Source of the DNA: Macrolepiota albuminosa
Lineage: Eukaryota; Basidiomycota; Agaricomycetes; Agaricales; Agaricaceae
Assembly (NCBI GenBank): GCA_027475525.1
Contig: JAMWFC010000073.1
Span: 211,791 to 275,790 of the forward strand
DNA: 64,000 nucleotides
Reading direction: 5' to 3'
Shown here: positions 35,161-47,032 of the stretch, piece after piece
Position numbering within the stretch: the first letter of the stretch is position 1
How the letters are laid out: each line of letters opens with the position of its first letter
The notes under the pieces: generated by a model
Seen by the model: only the letters and a program-made list of their open reading frames with translations
Databases searched by the model: none
Told to the model about the DNA's origin: nothing
Program-made: the position numbers and the translations under genes

Positions 35161-35369
35161 GTGGTTTTAAGTGGGGTAGTGGGGCCCCTTGTAATCATTT
35201 GGGGGATGTTTGGGGAAAATTTGATGGGGTTCCTTTGGGGAGGGCCAGGGCATCCCAAGTTGTTTGGGGTTTGGGGATAGAGGTGGATAGTGGTGGCAAG
35301 TCAGGCTCTGGGGGTGGGGAAGGTTATGATGAGGTCCTCCCAGCAGATATCGGGGTTTACCTCTCAAAG

Positions 35370-35670
35370 CTAGGGGAGCCCAAGGACAATAGGAGTCATT
35401 TTGGGGAGCTGCATAACCAGGAAGTCAGCCGGAAATGTCAAGCCATTGTTGAGAGTCATGGTGGTGGTGTAGCCCTTTGTGATGGGCCTAGACATTGCAT
35501 CATTTTCATCAAACAACCAGAGTTTGAGGGGCTTGTTGAGCTGGGCATGGAGGAGGTTGAGGTGGTCACTGATGAACATTCTGGTGGCCCCGCTGTTGAC
35601 GAGGGCAGGGAGTTGCTCAGAGTTGATGCCAAGACATATGTGAATTACAAAGGACTAAGTGGATCAGGAG
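35370..35670 (-). pseudogene. Second protease domain upstream of RT
   Basis: The frame gives SEQLPALVNSGATRMFISDH, where the active-site DSGAT is NSGAT, then MTPIVLGLPWL, the conserved C-terminal block. It directly precedes the RT. A separate complete protease lies at 36830-37200, so E5 holds two, implying that it is a recombinant or contains part of a second related element. Confidence 0.7.
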
Positions 35671-35734
35671 TGGTGATGATGCCCAAATCAAGCTGGGTGC
35701 TGGGTGCACTATCACTAGTACAGCTACTTAGCTG

Positions 35735-36560
35735 ATATAGCTTTGTGTGTGCTAAGTGTGTGTTAGAGTCCCAGACAGGTCCCAGAGAACACACGGTAGG
35801 CAAGAGGTTGGTGGCTGGCAAGGAAAGTAGGTGATTGGAGGCACTTGCGTAAGGCTCCAAAATGTGGCTACAGGGTGCTAAAAGTCACTAAGAGGGAGCC
35901 CTAAGAGCATGGGAAAGTCACTAAGGAAGGTGCTAAGAGGTGTGGGAAAGTTGCTAAGGAAGGCACTAAGAGGTGTGGGAGATGGTCGTTAAGAGGTGCT
36001 AAGTGTTAGCACCTAGAATGCAATAATAAAAAAATGAGATTGCTTAGTGGATCTAAGCACAAAGGCCAAGCCATAGTTGCAAGGCACTAGAGAGAGAGAG
36101 ATAAAAAACTAGAGCAGAGTCCTCTTGCTTGACATGGTCAACAAGAGGTAGTCTGTTGCATATGGTGACCAAAATGTTGGGATATGATCCCTACTGCCAA
36201 ATTGATTCCCTGTACTACTAACAAAAAGTAAGTATTTATAGTAAAGAAAGTTAGCCAATGCTAAGAGGTTAAGTGCCGCTAGATGATGGTGAACTGATTG
36301 AAATGTAAGTAAATGATGTGAATTGAATTGTATAGTAAAAATGCCCATAATGATGCTGTTATGGAAATACTTTATCATTTTAATTCATAAGCGCTGCCAC
36401 TGGCTAAGAGCATTATGCCAGTTTGACTAATGCCAAGTGTCTGCATAAATATATAGCCTTGGAGTGCAAGTGGCAAGGTGCAGCGAGGTGTCAACAGTGG
36501 TGCAAAGAATAAGTGGTGCCATAAAAAGTGGTCCAAGAGTAATTAGAGTCTGTAGCTGCG
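35735..36560 (-). repeat. LTR-like fragment between two protease domains
   Basis: Non-coding block with repeated GTGCTAAG/GGTGCTAAGAGG words (35750-36015). TGTTGGGATATGA (36175) to GTGTCAACA (36496) has TGTTG/CAACA ends and could be a 322-bp LTR, with a short leader and ATGTCAAGC start on the minus strand beyond it. No partner LTR or target duplication was found. Confidence 0.35.
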
Positions 36561-38192
36561 AGTTATTAGTGTAAAAATATGGGAGAAATAGTGCTGGAAG
36601 CGCTAGAGCATGGTGCTTCTGGTGGTACCAGTGGGCTAATATGAGGTGTGGGTATTGGAGCTATCTGTAGCCAGCCACAATGCAGGCTCATCAGCAGAGG
36701 CTGAGGGCTTTCTCTAGAGGATGTTGGAGGTCTTCCAGACTCATTGTGGGAGGCAGGAGTCAAAGGGGATGGGTTCCTGGATTGCACCATGGCTGAGGAT
36801 GAGTGTGAAGGCCTTTTAATTGATCTGAGGGCTCATGGTGCACAGCCATGGGAATCTAAGGATGAGGGGAGCAGCAGCATGGAGTTTGGTGACTAGGAGT
36901 CAGAGAGTCTGGCAATGGCCAGAGGCAAAGGTTATGGACATCTGTATGAAGTGAGTAATGTCACCAGCTGAGGAGGTGCTGCCATCAAAGAGCTTGAGGT
37001 GAATGGGGAGGGGAAGCCTTTGGAGGGGTTGGAGGGTGAGAGCTGCCCAGGCTTTGTCAATGAAGTTGTTAGTGGCACTGCTGTCTATGAGGGTGTTGAC
37101 AGGCTTCAGGGAGGAAGCGAGGGTAGTCTGGAGAAGAAGGAATTGAGGGGAATATGAGGGGAGGTGAGTCAGGAGGGTGTCCAAAGAATATTGAGCCATG
37201 GTGCAAAGGTGAGAAACTAGGGCAGAGAAGACGTCAGGGTCTGATCTGTGATTCAGAATGTCTTCTGTTTCTAAATTGCTAGGCCATTTTCCATGAACTA
37301 GAAGTCGCATTCTTCTCTGTTGATGGTCTAGATGGCCCAACCCATGGTCTGCCATTTTGGACAGCTGCCAATGAAGTGTCCAAGCTCCCTGCAGAGGAGG
37401 CAGGTGCCCTTCCAGCATTGTTGTTCCTGTACTTCCTCAGGGATGTCAATCCAGGGCTAGTTGGAGTTCCTGACTTGGTTTGCACAGAGGGCTTCTTCTT
37501 TGTTGTCTCCAGGACAATCATTGGTCAGAGTGTCAGGGTTGTTGGGGTTTCCAGGGAGGGGGTCAGGGATGTTGTTGACATTGGTGGCATTGAGGGTGGC
37601 TGGCAGTAGCAGTGCTGGGGCACAGTATGGCCCAGGGGTCCTTGTTCTGGAATGGTACGTGGGGCAGGGCCCAGAGATGTTAGTCTTTCAGGAGAGTTCC
37701 ACTGGCCTGAGAGCCAGAGTACTCATTGCGGTCTTCCCAGTACCTTTGATTGATTTGGGTCACCAGAGCCTTGTAGCCATTGTATGTTGCTTGCTTGGGT
37801 GCAAGGCAGAGAACATCCTTGATCTATTGGAGAAGCGCTCGTCATCTTGTAAGCCTCTTTTTTGAATTGGACAATGAAGGTGGCAAAGTGTTCCTTGGAT
37901 CTCATTTGGAGATTGAAGAGGTTCTTCTTAGCTTTTGCAATGGTGTCAAAGATGCCAAAATGGCCAGAGAACTCTTGCACAAAGGCCGTCTACTAGGATA
38001 GTACTAGGTTGTTGGAGTCAAATCAGAGGAGGGCCATGTAGTAGTTGAAGGCAAGTCCCTGCAGGTATGATGCAGTGAACGTGATGTGGGATCCTTTGAG
38101 CTGAAACATGACAGGTTTGGCCTAGAACATGTTAAGACACTGCATCAGGAAGGTCTGCCATTTCTGGGGGTCAGGGTCCTCAAAGCAGCAGG
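36560..38192 (-). pseudogene. E5 gag (3' part) and first protease
   Basis: Gag frame 37980-37723 has GHFGIFDTIAKAKKNLFNLQ and FIVQFKKEAYK, a chromoviral capsid pattern. A Cys-poor linker follows, with Cys residues at about 37380-37400. The protease frame (37418-36900) has VNTLIDSSATNNFID (active Asp present) and, after a stop, APLILRFPWL. Stops at 36897 and elsewhere. The start of gag is beyond E6 at 47.0-47.7 kb. Confidence 0.75.
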
Positions 38193-38197
38193 GATTG

Positions 38198-38355
38198 TGT
38201 AACATATTGTATTATATTAATTACTTATTATTATGCTGTACATGCTGTCTGACTGCCTTACATAAGGCAGCCAATTTTACTATTATATGTAGTACTAGAA
38301 TCGCATACCAATCTGGTTCTGCTATGTGACTGTAAGGCTAAGCTTTTATTTGACA
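38198..38355 (+). repeat. E6 5' LTR (158 bp)
   Basis: Same as the 3' LTR except that it lacks about 28 bp of AT-rich repeat near the start and has scattered transitions. TTTTTTGAACCTT lies shortly inside, as in E2. Confidence 0.9.
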
Positions 38356-38666
38356 ATGTTTCACTTTTTTGAACCTTTCAGGTTCAATTCTGATACTATG
38401 GATGGAGACTACATGTCTAAACTGATAGCCTAGACTGTGATTGCATCAAACAGTGCATCAACTTCTTTGATGCACATTCCTAGATTAAAAGAGATGTAGC
38501 AATGGCTGATTAGATAGATACCAATCAACCTTCTGAACTGACTTGCGATAGTGAGACCATCAACCAGTCATTGGCTTATCCTCAAGCTGCTGCAACTGAC
38601 CCAGGTCACCCCAGGTCAGAATATGCTGAGGCTATAGGGAAGGAGCCCTCCTGACAGCCTCAGAGA

Positions 38667-40640
38667 ATGTCAGAAGGAACACAATGGAGCAAAGTGCAGC
38701 CATCAGCTGCGCCAAGCAGTGCAGCAAGACCAGGAGTAGCTGTGGAAAACCTGGACCAACAACCCAGCAGGGACCACACATATCCCATGCAGGCTGGGAG
38801 GTCAGGACAACAGTTTCAGAGCAGGAGTAGTGCTCAGGATCCTACTGAAGGTTGCAGACCTTCATCATACTTTCTGGAAAAAATGACGAGACCAGAAGCA
38901 GGCAGTTGGAGAGTTCCAACTGAATTCACTCCAATGATGCAACATCAGCAGGGAGGTGGAGTGACTCAGGAAGCGGCAATTCCTAAGCAGAGAACTCCAG
39001 CAGTACACTGGGAGGACAAAACTTCCGATGACGAGGAGAGTGGATGGAGCGAGTCCACCCTGCAGGTTCAGTGTGCAATGCTATGGAAATGATACCCTAG
39101 CATTACTAAAGACACAATGTGTGCTCAACTAGGACTGTATGTACTGAAGCACATACAGTTGATACAAGCTTGAGGTGACAGTGTACCTCAGTTGAATATC
39201 ATTGAAGATATTAATTTGTATGTTCAGATTCTTGAGCTCAAAGCCCAAGCATATGTGTACCGCAAGGCTAATAGAGGGTCAGCTGCCTTGACTCCAGAGG
39301 GAGCAAATTTGATCGAATATACCCCCTTCAGCAAAGCCGGAGTTGTTTCCATATTTGGAGGAGGCAATGAGTAATATATATGCGCCCCAGCAAACATGGG
39401 AGTCTGACAAGCAGTTTGCAGCAAGGTTTGTGGCAGCACAAAGGCAAAACATGTTCAGAGGTCAACTAAGGAGACCTCTGTCAATGGCTGAATTGGTATC
39501 TACCATTCCAGTGGTAGACAGTCACCTAGCCAAGGCAGAGAAGTCAGTGCACCCTCACACAAAACAGGAATCAGTGGAGAATACTCCACTGACAAATCAA
39601 GTGCCGTTGGCAGATAAGTTTGCTAAGAGGGTGGCCTATCAGCACATGCAAAACCAAGACCTGAAACACCAGGGACACTCCTGGATAGATGACCAGGGTA
39701 TTGTATTCAATGGGATAACACCCATCAATGAGATAAAACAGCAATATGTCCAACGGACATGACAGCCTGACAGTGGAAGAGGGAATCCTCCCTCCTCAGA
39801 ACTGAGTTGAGTTCCTGACCAATAGGCAATGGAGGAATGAGTGGGACAAGAGGCCCCACCACACTGGAATAAAGCAGGGAAATCATAGTATACAGGTCAA
39901 TGATCTGTATGGGCATTTTCTGTGGTGCCTCCTGCTAAAGGCAGGAACAAAATGCCTGGAGTAACTGAGGCGACAAAGGTGTATACTGAGAATATGCACC
40001 AGCACCTCAGTAGTATCATTGATGATGTGGTAGGCATAGCATTGTGCCTACCTGAAGGTATAAAACTGCAAAAGGTGGAGTCAAAACACATCTATCCATG
40101 TAGAGGAGAGTCCAAGTTTAGTGACTTGGAAAATTGGACAATGGATGTGTGCCACCATCTGGCAGCATGCCAGTATGGTGGTGATTGTCTGGACAGAGAA
40201 TGTGTATTTGTTCTTCTGGAGTTCTTGGATGGACCTGCCAAGGCCTGATTCTGACATCACGTCTTGCATTACAATCACACAAGACAGCAATGGACATTCA
40301 AGGATATAATCCTTGAACTATACAATAGGTTTGTGAGTGCATCCACCATGCAGGATGCCTAGGAGGCATTTATTGCAACCTCCTATATGGAAAAATTGGG
40401 CATGCAAAGTTTCTATGACACCTTGATTGACCATGCACAGAATATGTCTATTTACCCAGACAACTGGGTAATGATCAACATGTTCTTGTGTGGGATACCC
40501 AACATGATGAGAGAGTCTCTCATCTGTGATGATGGCTTATTGCTCAAAGTGAATACAGTAGAGGAATTTGTAGTGCATGCATTGTACTATGAGCAAGCCC
40601 ACAAAATTCACAAAGGCCTGAACCTCAGAAGGTAGGCACC
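38667..40640 (+). pseudogene. E6 long Gag
   Basis: Four main frames: 38667-39092 (Gln/Ser-rich, DDEESGWSES), 39192-39374 (RGSAALTPEG), 39343-39762, and the capsid-like part 39922-40248 with 40387-40635 (LENWTMDVCHHLAAC, FLDGPAKA, MQSFYDTLIDHAQNMSIYPD). It corresponds to E2 gag along its length, with similar spacing. Stops at 39090, 39760, 40246 and elsewhere disable it. Confidence 0.8.
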
Positions 40641-41070
40641 TTCTGGGCCTGCCAGAAGAAAATGGTGGGTAATACAAACTCTTGGTTCATAGTAAGGGTG
40701 GTAGCAGTCTCAACAAAAATATATCTCCAAAACATCCCAATAAATATACAGAAAAGTACAGAACAACAGGCAAGGACCAGCTCAAACTATCAGCTCAACA
40801 ATAGTCCAACCACTATAATGGGGAGGGGAAGCATGAGAGCTGGCAGAAGTGAAAAGGCAATGATCTACTGTACTATCACTACAAAGAAGTGAAAGAACAT
40901 GTGGTAGAGCTTTGGGCCATGCAAGCGAACAAACTTTGACACAGTCAATGCTTGCAAGAGTGGCAAGAGGCCCAAGACATAGAGGCTGAGCAACTAGAGC
41001 AGGCTCAGCCAAAGGTGACGGTAATGCCAAGTCACAGCACAACAGGCAGTGGCCTTGGATAGTATGGCCA
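40641..41070 (+). other. E6 deletion junction: gag to integrase
   Basis: Only about 430 bp of stop-rich, Gln-rich sequence separates gag from the pre-integrase linker. In E2 the same interval holds the knuckle, protease, RT and RNase H, over 3 kb. No YxDD or DSG motif can be found here, so the deletion is inferred from comparison. Confidence 0.7.
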
Positions 41071-41077
41071 AGACATT

Positions 41078-42466
41078 ATGCTCACTGACATGTTATCATC
41101 TGCAGGAGAGTATCCTGACTCTTCTGTGCCTCAAACTGATGAGTTCCTATGGAATGTACTTAGTAACTACAGCCACAATGCATTCTATACCAAAATTCAG
41201 CAGAATGCAGCTGCTCACCAACGGTTCAGCATGGATGAGAAAGGACTGATCTGGATAACAAATATTTGAGGATGCAAGGTGGTGTGTTTGCCACGCAACT
41301 AAATGATGATCACCCAGATCATTACTTGAATACACAAGACTGTTGGTCATTTTGGAACCAACAAAACAATGGAATACCTGAGGCAGTGGTACTGGTGGCC
41401 TCAAATGCAGAAGGAAGTGATAAACTTCTGCCAGACCTGCGAGGCCTGCCAGCAGTCAAAGACCAGCAATAAGAAGCCAGCAGAGAAGTTGCATTCCCTG
41501 CCTATCCTGACAAAACCTTGAGACTCTATTGGAATGGATTTTGTCAGCCCATTTTCCAAATCCAAAGGTTATAATTACCTTTTGGTGGTGATTTGCTGCA
41601 TGACCAGTATGACACACTTGATACCGGTGCACACAACCATTACTGCATCAGAGTTATCCTGGATATACTTAAAGGAGATTGTAAGGCTGCACAGCCTTCT
41701 GAGCTCAATTGTGAGCAATAGAGATGCAAAGTTTACATCTCACTGGTGGTGGGAGCTTCACAGGCTCTTGGGAGCTAAACTGCTCATGTCAACCTTGTTC
41801 CATCTGCAGATGGATGGACAGACAGAGCGAGTGAATAGGAGTATTGCTCAGATATTTTGTATGGTGGTCTGACTAGACCAACATGACTGGGTAGATAGAA
41901 TACCACTGACAGAGTTTGCAATCAATGTGAGTATGTCAGAGACCACAAAATATGCACCATTTGAGCTCAATGGAGGATACATGCCCTCCATGCTGCAAGA
42001 ACTCAGGGAGGATGGAGTTGTCCACAAAGGGGTGAAGGACTTTGCACAAAAAGCATTGGAGAATCTTGCCAATGCACACAATGCTATCATTGCAGTGCGT
42101 GTTGTACAGGCATGACATACAAACAATAGATGGAGTGACAAACCTGAACTAATGCCTGGTACATTAGTATACTTGTCAACTGAGAACTTGAATCTTCCAG
42201 AAGAAAGGATGAGAAAGCTATGCCCAAAATTCATTGGGCTGTACAAGGTCTTGGTTGCAGAACCAAGCACATCAAACTATGTTCTAGAGCTGCTTGCAGC
42301 TCTGCAAGCATGTTGGATTGTGCCTAAGTTTCATGTGTTGTTACTTAGGCAATATAACACAAATGATGATGCTATGTTTTCTAATCAGGTGACACCTGAG
42401 ACATATGATTTTGGCACCAGTGATGAACAGGAGTGGTTTGTCGAAGAGATTTTGGGCCATTGGTAG
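41078..42466 (+). pseudogene. E6 integrase and start of chromodomain
   Basis: After the linker (FYTKIQQNAAAHQRFS), TVGHFGTNKTMEYLRQWYWW and CEACQQSKTS give the zinc region through frame changes. The core (41534-41872) has MDFVSPFSKSKG, IVSNRDAKFTS (second Asp to Asn, as in E2) and MDGQTERVNRS. Then FAINVSMSETTKYAPFELNG and LEERMRKL-type tail sequence, with EQEWFVEEILGHW at 42430-42465 starting the chromodomain, which is cut there. Confidence 0.85.
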
Positions 42467-43447
42467 TGTAGTACTTGGTTGCAAGTAGTACTGATAGTTC
42501 TGGGGCTTTCTTGAAGTCTTAGAAAGTGACCTCTAATCCACACTGGTGCTTGATGATAAAAACTTGATGTATTGGATGCTTCACAGAATATCAAATATCC
42601 TGATGGGCAGAAGAAGGTTCTCAATAAACTCCAGCCTAAGCAGTTCACTCCCTGGGAACCACTGAGCCTTTGTCTACCAATAGACTTCCAATAAGAGGTG
42701 TTCAATAAACTCTAGCCTAGGTGATTCACTTCCTGGGAACCACTGAGCCTTTGCCTATCAATTGCCTGGTCATTCTCTACTCTACTTGGACTATTTATAC
42801 TAATTTTCCAGTGCACAGACCACCAGATCACATGACTTTTTGTTCTTGACCTCCCAGCATTCCTAATCTAATTTGTGGTTCCATTTTCCATTTTAGTGAT
42901 GTATGTTTCAGTGCTACCATTCCATTCATCTCTTCCTTCCTCCATTCAATGCATGTTTCAGTGCCACCATTCCATTCATCCTTTCCTTCCTCTATTCAAT
43001 GCATGTGCCATCATTCCATTCATCTCTTTGACATCCCTCCATGCTTCTTTTCCTTTCCCCTTTCAGCCATGTCAAATCAGGCATTGTCAGATCAGATCTT
43101 GATCTAGATCATCACAATTTGATTCTATTTCATCACTTCTGCCAGCTCCCATGCTTCCCCTCCCCATTACAGTGATTGGACTGTTGTTGAGTTGATAGCT
43201 TGAGCTGGTCCCTGCCCTTTATTCTGTACTGTCTGTGTATTTATTAGGGTGTTTTTGGAGATATAATTTGTTGAGACTGCTACCAGGAGGCTTACAGTTT
43301 TCAGCCTTATGATTAAATGTTTATTTTGACTTCTGGTGCATGTTGTGTCCCTGACTGCTGGTACAGCATCATATCAGTAGCAGGAAGGAACACACCTCAA
43401 ACTCAAGGTATGATGGAGTGCTGGTGATATGACATGAGAGTTGTATC
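42467..43447. repeat. Insertion splitting E6 chromodomain, with short repeats
   Basis: About 980 bp of non-coding sequence lie between EILGHW and LAALDQYLELQG. It includes two copies of an about 65-bp unit (about 42617 and 42697, TTCAATAAACTC...GGAACCACTGAGCCTTTG) and a minisatellite at about 42897-43025 with an about 50-bp period (CCATTCCATTCATC, TTCAATGCATGT). No clear LTR ends or target duplication, so its class is unknown. Confidence 0.55.
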
Positions 43448-43545
43448 ACACATGTGCCAAGTTAGCAGCATTGGATCAGTACTTGGAGCTGCAAGGCATG
43501 AAATGCCCAAGTCAGCTTGCTAAGCACTCACATGCTTAGCCTGAT
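43448..43545 (+). pseudogene. E6 chromodomain, C-terminal end
   Basis: The frame LAALDQYLELQGMKCPSQLA matches E2 LAAMDRYLELQGMKHP just after its chromodomain, showing where the interrupted domain resumes. A stop follows. Confidence 0.65.
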
Positions 43546-43775
43546 AACTGTGATAAGATCTAGACTGGATCAGTTGGAACTTGGATTAGGAGAGGATTTG
43601 ATCTGGATTGGATTATTCAGTTGTCAGATGGATAAGATGGAGATAATCATCCATCTGATGAGATAGTGTGGATCATGTTGCAGAGATGGTGGTCAGATCA
43701 GGTTATGTAACCTGATGATGGGGAATTTTATTGTGTTTTTTTTCCACTGACAAATTTCCACATTTTTGTAGTACC

Positions 43776-46650
43776 ATGTCATACTCTTACCAGTGTACGA
43801 CCAGTGAGCCACAGCCTCAGAACCCACAGGGTTCTGGAGGAGGAGGGGATTGCCCCCAGCAACAGGTTCAACAGCCTGTGACAATGCTGAGTGTAGTGTT
43901 ATACCCTATGATGTCCAAGTTTGGGCAGAACCTAGCCCAATTTGGACAACCTCTGCAGTTTTTTCCACCCTTCTTCCAAATGCTGTACTTCCCAGGACCA
44001 GCTGGCCCTGGACAGCAGATGGGGGGACAGGTGATGCAGGGTATGCCAATGCCAATGCAGCAGGTGCAGACTCAGAGTGCAAGTACACTCCTTTCAGATG
44101 AGAAAGCACTAACTGCGCCACAGGTAGCACCCATGGACATGGACAATGATGCAGGGCATCAGCCACAAGGAAAGAGCGAGGTGGTGCAACCTCAACAACA
44201 ATGAGATAAGATGCTGCCTCTGCAAGACTTGTATAGAAGAGACCAGAGGCGATCACCTCCGAGAAGTGCCATGGCATGAGGGGGAGTGCCTCAGGAAGTA
44301 GTAGAGTGCAGGCAAGATGAGCCAGCATCGAAGTCAACCCCAACCTCAAACACCACCTTGATGAGCATCCCCATCTCCTTGTCATGCACCATCTCCACAT
44401 TGTTGTCATACATGGAAAAAGGAAAAGGAAAGGAGATCGGGATGCCTTTGGAGGTGCTGAACCCTCAGGCAGAGGCTGTCTGGAGATGACTCATTTCTGC
44501 TGGACAGTGAGTGCTGCCAGAATCTGTGTTTCTGGCAGATCCTGTGGCTCAGGTAGTGATTACTGGGTTCCTGGATGAGATCATTATGCTTCAGCAGCAT
44601 AACAACAATATCATCAAGACGTTCATGAACGCCATGAAGAAGCATCCATCATTGTCCAAGGAGCAAGCAGTCTGAGGCAAAACGCCTCAGAGCACATGAT
44701 GTAGTACTGGAGGTTGGATCATAGGAAGCAGGCAGGTCAGAGGTGCAACAGGCACTTATGAGGCAAAAGGAAGCCAGAGAACTCATGCCAATGCTGTCCG
44801 AGCTGCATGGCAAGCTTGTGGAGGTTGATGCCCATTTATAAGGATTGTCCTTGTCAACACATGCACCCTCCCTGCAGTTGGGGACAAAGCAGCAGAACAA
44901 GGTGTCTCTGTCAGCTGTTGAGTTTGGAGCAGATGTGCCACAAGAAACAGACAGAGTGGTGATGCAGTTTGTGGCAGTGGTGCAGTTTGAAGCACTACTA
45001 AAGGTGTATGTGTCCATGGTCCTGAGAGAGAATACAAGAATGAACAGCTCCTGACATTAGCCACACTCAGTCTGGATGGACCAAGCAATGAAAGTGATTA
45101 TGGGGAGTCATCTGATGAGACTTCCTCAGAAGGAGAGACCCCTGCTAAATGCCAAGTGCATTTAGAGAAGAAATGCAAGAGGGAAGCTTGGAGGAAGCAT
45201 GAGGCCACCTGGCAGACAAAAGTCAATAAAGACTGGGAGGAGCAGGCCACAGGCCATATTCCAGATGGCCTGGGCATGTTCATCAATGGGACAACCATCG
45301 AGCAGTCAAATTGGTTCTATGGCAGGGCACTAAACCGTCACTTCTATTACTCCTGGCTCATGAACACAGTGTTTGTGAGCAATGAGGCCTTAGCTGCAAA
45401 GACATTTGAGGAGGAAAAGGGAGAGAGGTATTTCCATACCTCAAAGAAGATTGACTGTGTGGTGCTGAGAGGATTCCCGATGAATCCTCAGCAGTTGCAA
45501 AAGCTCTATGAGCTTTCACAGAACAAGTTTAAGTCAGTGTCATTGTGCACTGAAGTGTATTACCTGCTGCATGAGTTTCAGCACATCAGTATCAACTACT
45601 ATAACCACTCTGCAGGATAGGATGATGGCTCTGGTGTGTACACCAGAGTACAAGCACATTTTGCCTTCCCTGGACCTTTCATCCCATCACATGAATATAA
45701 TGGTCATGCCAACCTCAAAAGGATATTTGTGATGGAAGGACCAAGCAGAGAGACCATTTTTTATGCTGACCGGGTTTGATTCTGAAGGTGTATGATTCAC
45801 CTGTGACCTTGACAAGCTGGCACAGAATGTGCTTTACTTCTGCTGACCAGGAATGATGAATTTAGTATACGGTATTGCAGTGGATCATGCTTATCGCATC
45901 CACTGGTGTACACTGCTGGGACATGCCCTCATGCAGGGACTGTCCCCTGCAGGAAGAGCCCAAGGACAATTTGCAAGGCTGCTAGCCTTGATCCTCACCT
46001 GTCCTGGGCTGTATCAAAAGGCCGTCGCTGATTACAATGCAGTGAATCTCAGTACTCTGTTTGTACCAATGAGCTAGACTAACATCCAGCTCTAGGCTCC
46101 ACATTTCGACGTGGCCATGGCCATCAACATTACCAATGCTGACGTGCTGCACACCATGCTGGCCAACAGCATACCTATTGAATGGGTAGACCATGCCTAT
46201 ATCTTCAGTGTGGTCTACCTCAAGAACCACTTCCTTGCGGCTAATGCATCAATTGACCAGTTCTGCAAGGTTGACAATGAATGCCATTGTTGACTAGACC
46301 TTTATGGAGAGCCATCAGCCATCCAGCACTGAAATGACTGGCAGGTGCCTACCAAGGATGATATGATTTGCTTCCATGCACTGCTAGCTCATGAGTTTGC
46401 TCAAGGTCATGAGTACCTTGAGAGCAGATTATACTATCCAGTGGGGATGAATCCCAACCATCAAGACTTATGGCAATGCCAGGCTCGACATGGGCCATAT
46501 CCCCCATCTCTGTCTCACCCCGCTATTTTGGTTCAGGCTCCCACAGCCTCAACATTGTTGGGCCCCATTGCCTTATCATCATCGGTTAACATCAACACCA
46601 AGATGAGAATCAATCTGGCTAGCAAGTTGGCATGTCCGCCATCTGCATAA
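43776..46650 (+). pseudogene. E6 ORF3: third copy of the post-pol accessory ORF
   Basis: ATG at 43776 opens a Pro/Gln/Gly/Met-rich N-terminus (to 44204). After stops come GHIPDGLGMFINGTTIEQ and NTVFVSNEALAAKTFEEE (45250-45415), GIAVDHAYRIHWCTLLGHAL (about 45865-45925), LTCPGLYQKAVADYN (about 45990) and EWVDHAYIFSVVYLKNHFLA (about 46178-46237). These blocks align in order with E2 and E3. The frame 45156-45620 (154 codons) is the best kept. No known domain was recognised. It ends about 190 bp before the 3' LTR. Confidence 0.75.
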
Positions 46651-46841
46651 CACATTGTAGATGGCTCATCTTCTCTCAATTCATACTGTCAGTTAATGTT
46701 GGCATTGTATCTTTTGACAGTGAAAATGGACACTTTTGAGCCATGGAGGACATGAGTGCCTTTACATTGGACTACATACTGCTGCCTTGGCTAATTGTTC
46801 CTCCATACATGGAGACTGCTTACCAGTCTCAAAGGGAAGCA

Positions 46842-47027
46842 TGTAACATATTGTATTATATTTCTCATGTAATTAATATATAATTATATTAATTACTTAT
46901 TATTATGCTGTACATACTGTCTGGCTGCCTTATATAAGGCAGCCAATTTTACTGTTATATGTAGTACTAGAATCACATACTGATCTGGTTCTGCTGTGTG
47001 ACCATAAGACTAAGCTTTTATTTGACA
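46842..47027 (+). repeat. E6 3' LTR (186 bp)
   Basis: Partner of 38198-38355 with an extra about 28 bp (TCTCATGTAATTAATATA region). Preceded by GTCTCAAAGGGAAGCA, a probable polypurine tract. Confidence 0.9.
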
Positions 47028-47032
47028 ACAAT

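Larger units (their letters stand above)
38198..47027 (+). mobile_element. E6: E2-related LTR element, internally deleted (8.8 kb)
   Basis: LTRs at 38198-38355 and 46842-47027 share TGTAACATATTG starts and TTTATTTGACA ends. Between them lie long gag, integrase, split chromodomain and ORF3, all plus strand. Protease, RT and RNase H are absent. It interrupts E5 gag. The flanking 5 bp (GATTG left, ACAAT right) do not match, so one end may have been altered. Confidence 0.85.

Noticed and set aside
36175..36496. Solo LTR of a Copia-type element
   Set aside because: The TGTTG/CAACA ends are suggestive, but no flanking duplication, partner or coding region supports a firm class call.
38198..47027. 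5-bp target duplication around E6
   Set aside because: GATTG on the left and ACAAT on the right do not match, so no duplication is claimed although the LTR pair is clear.
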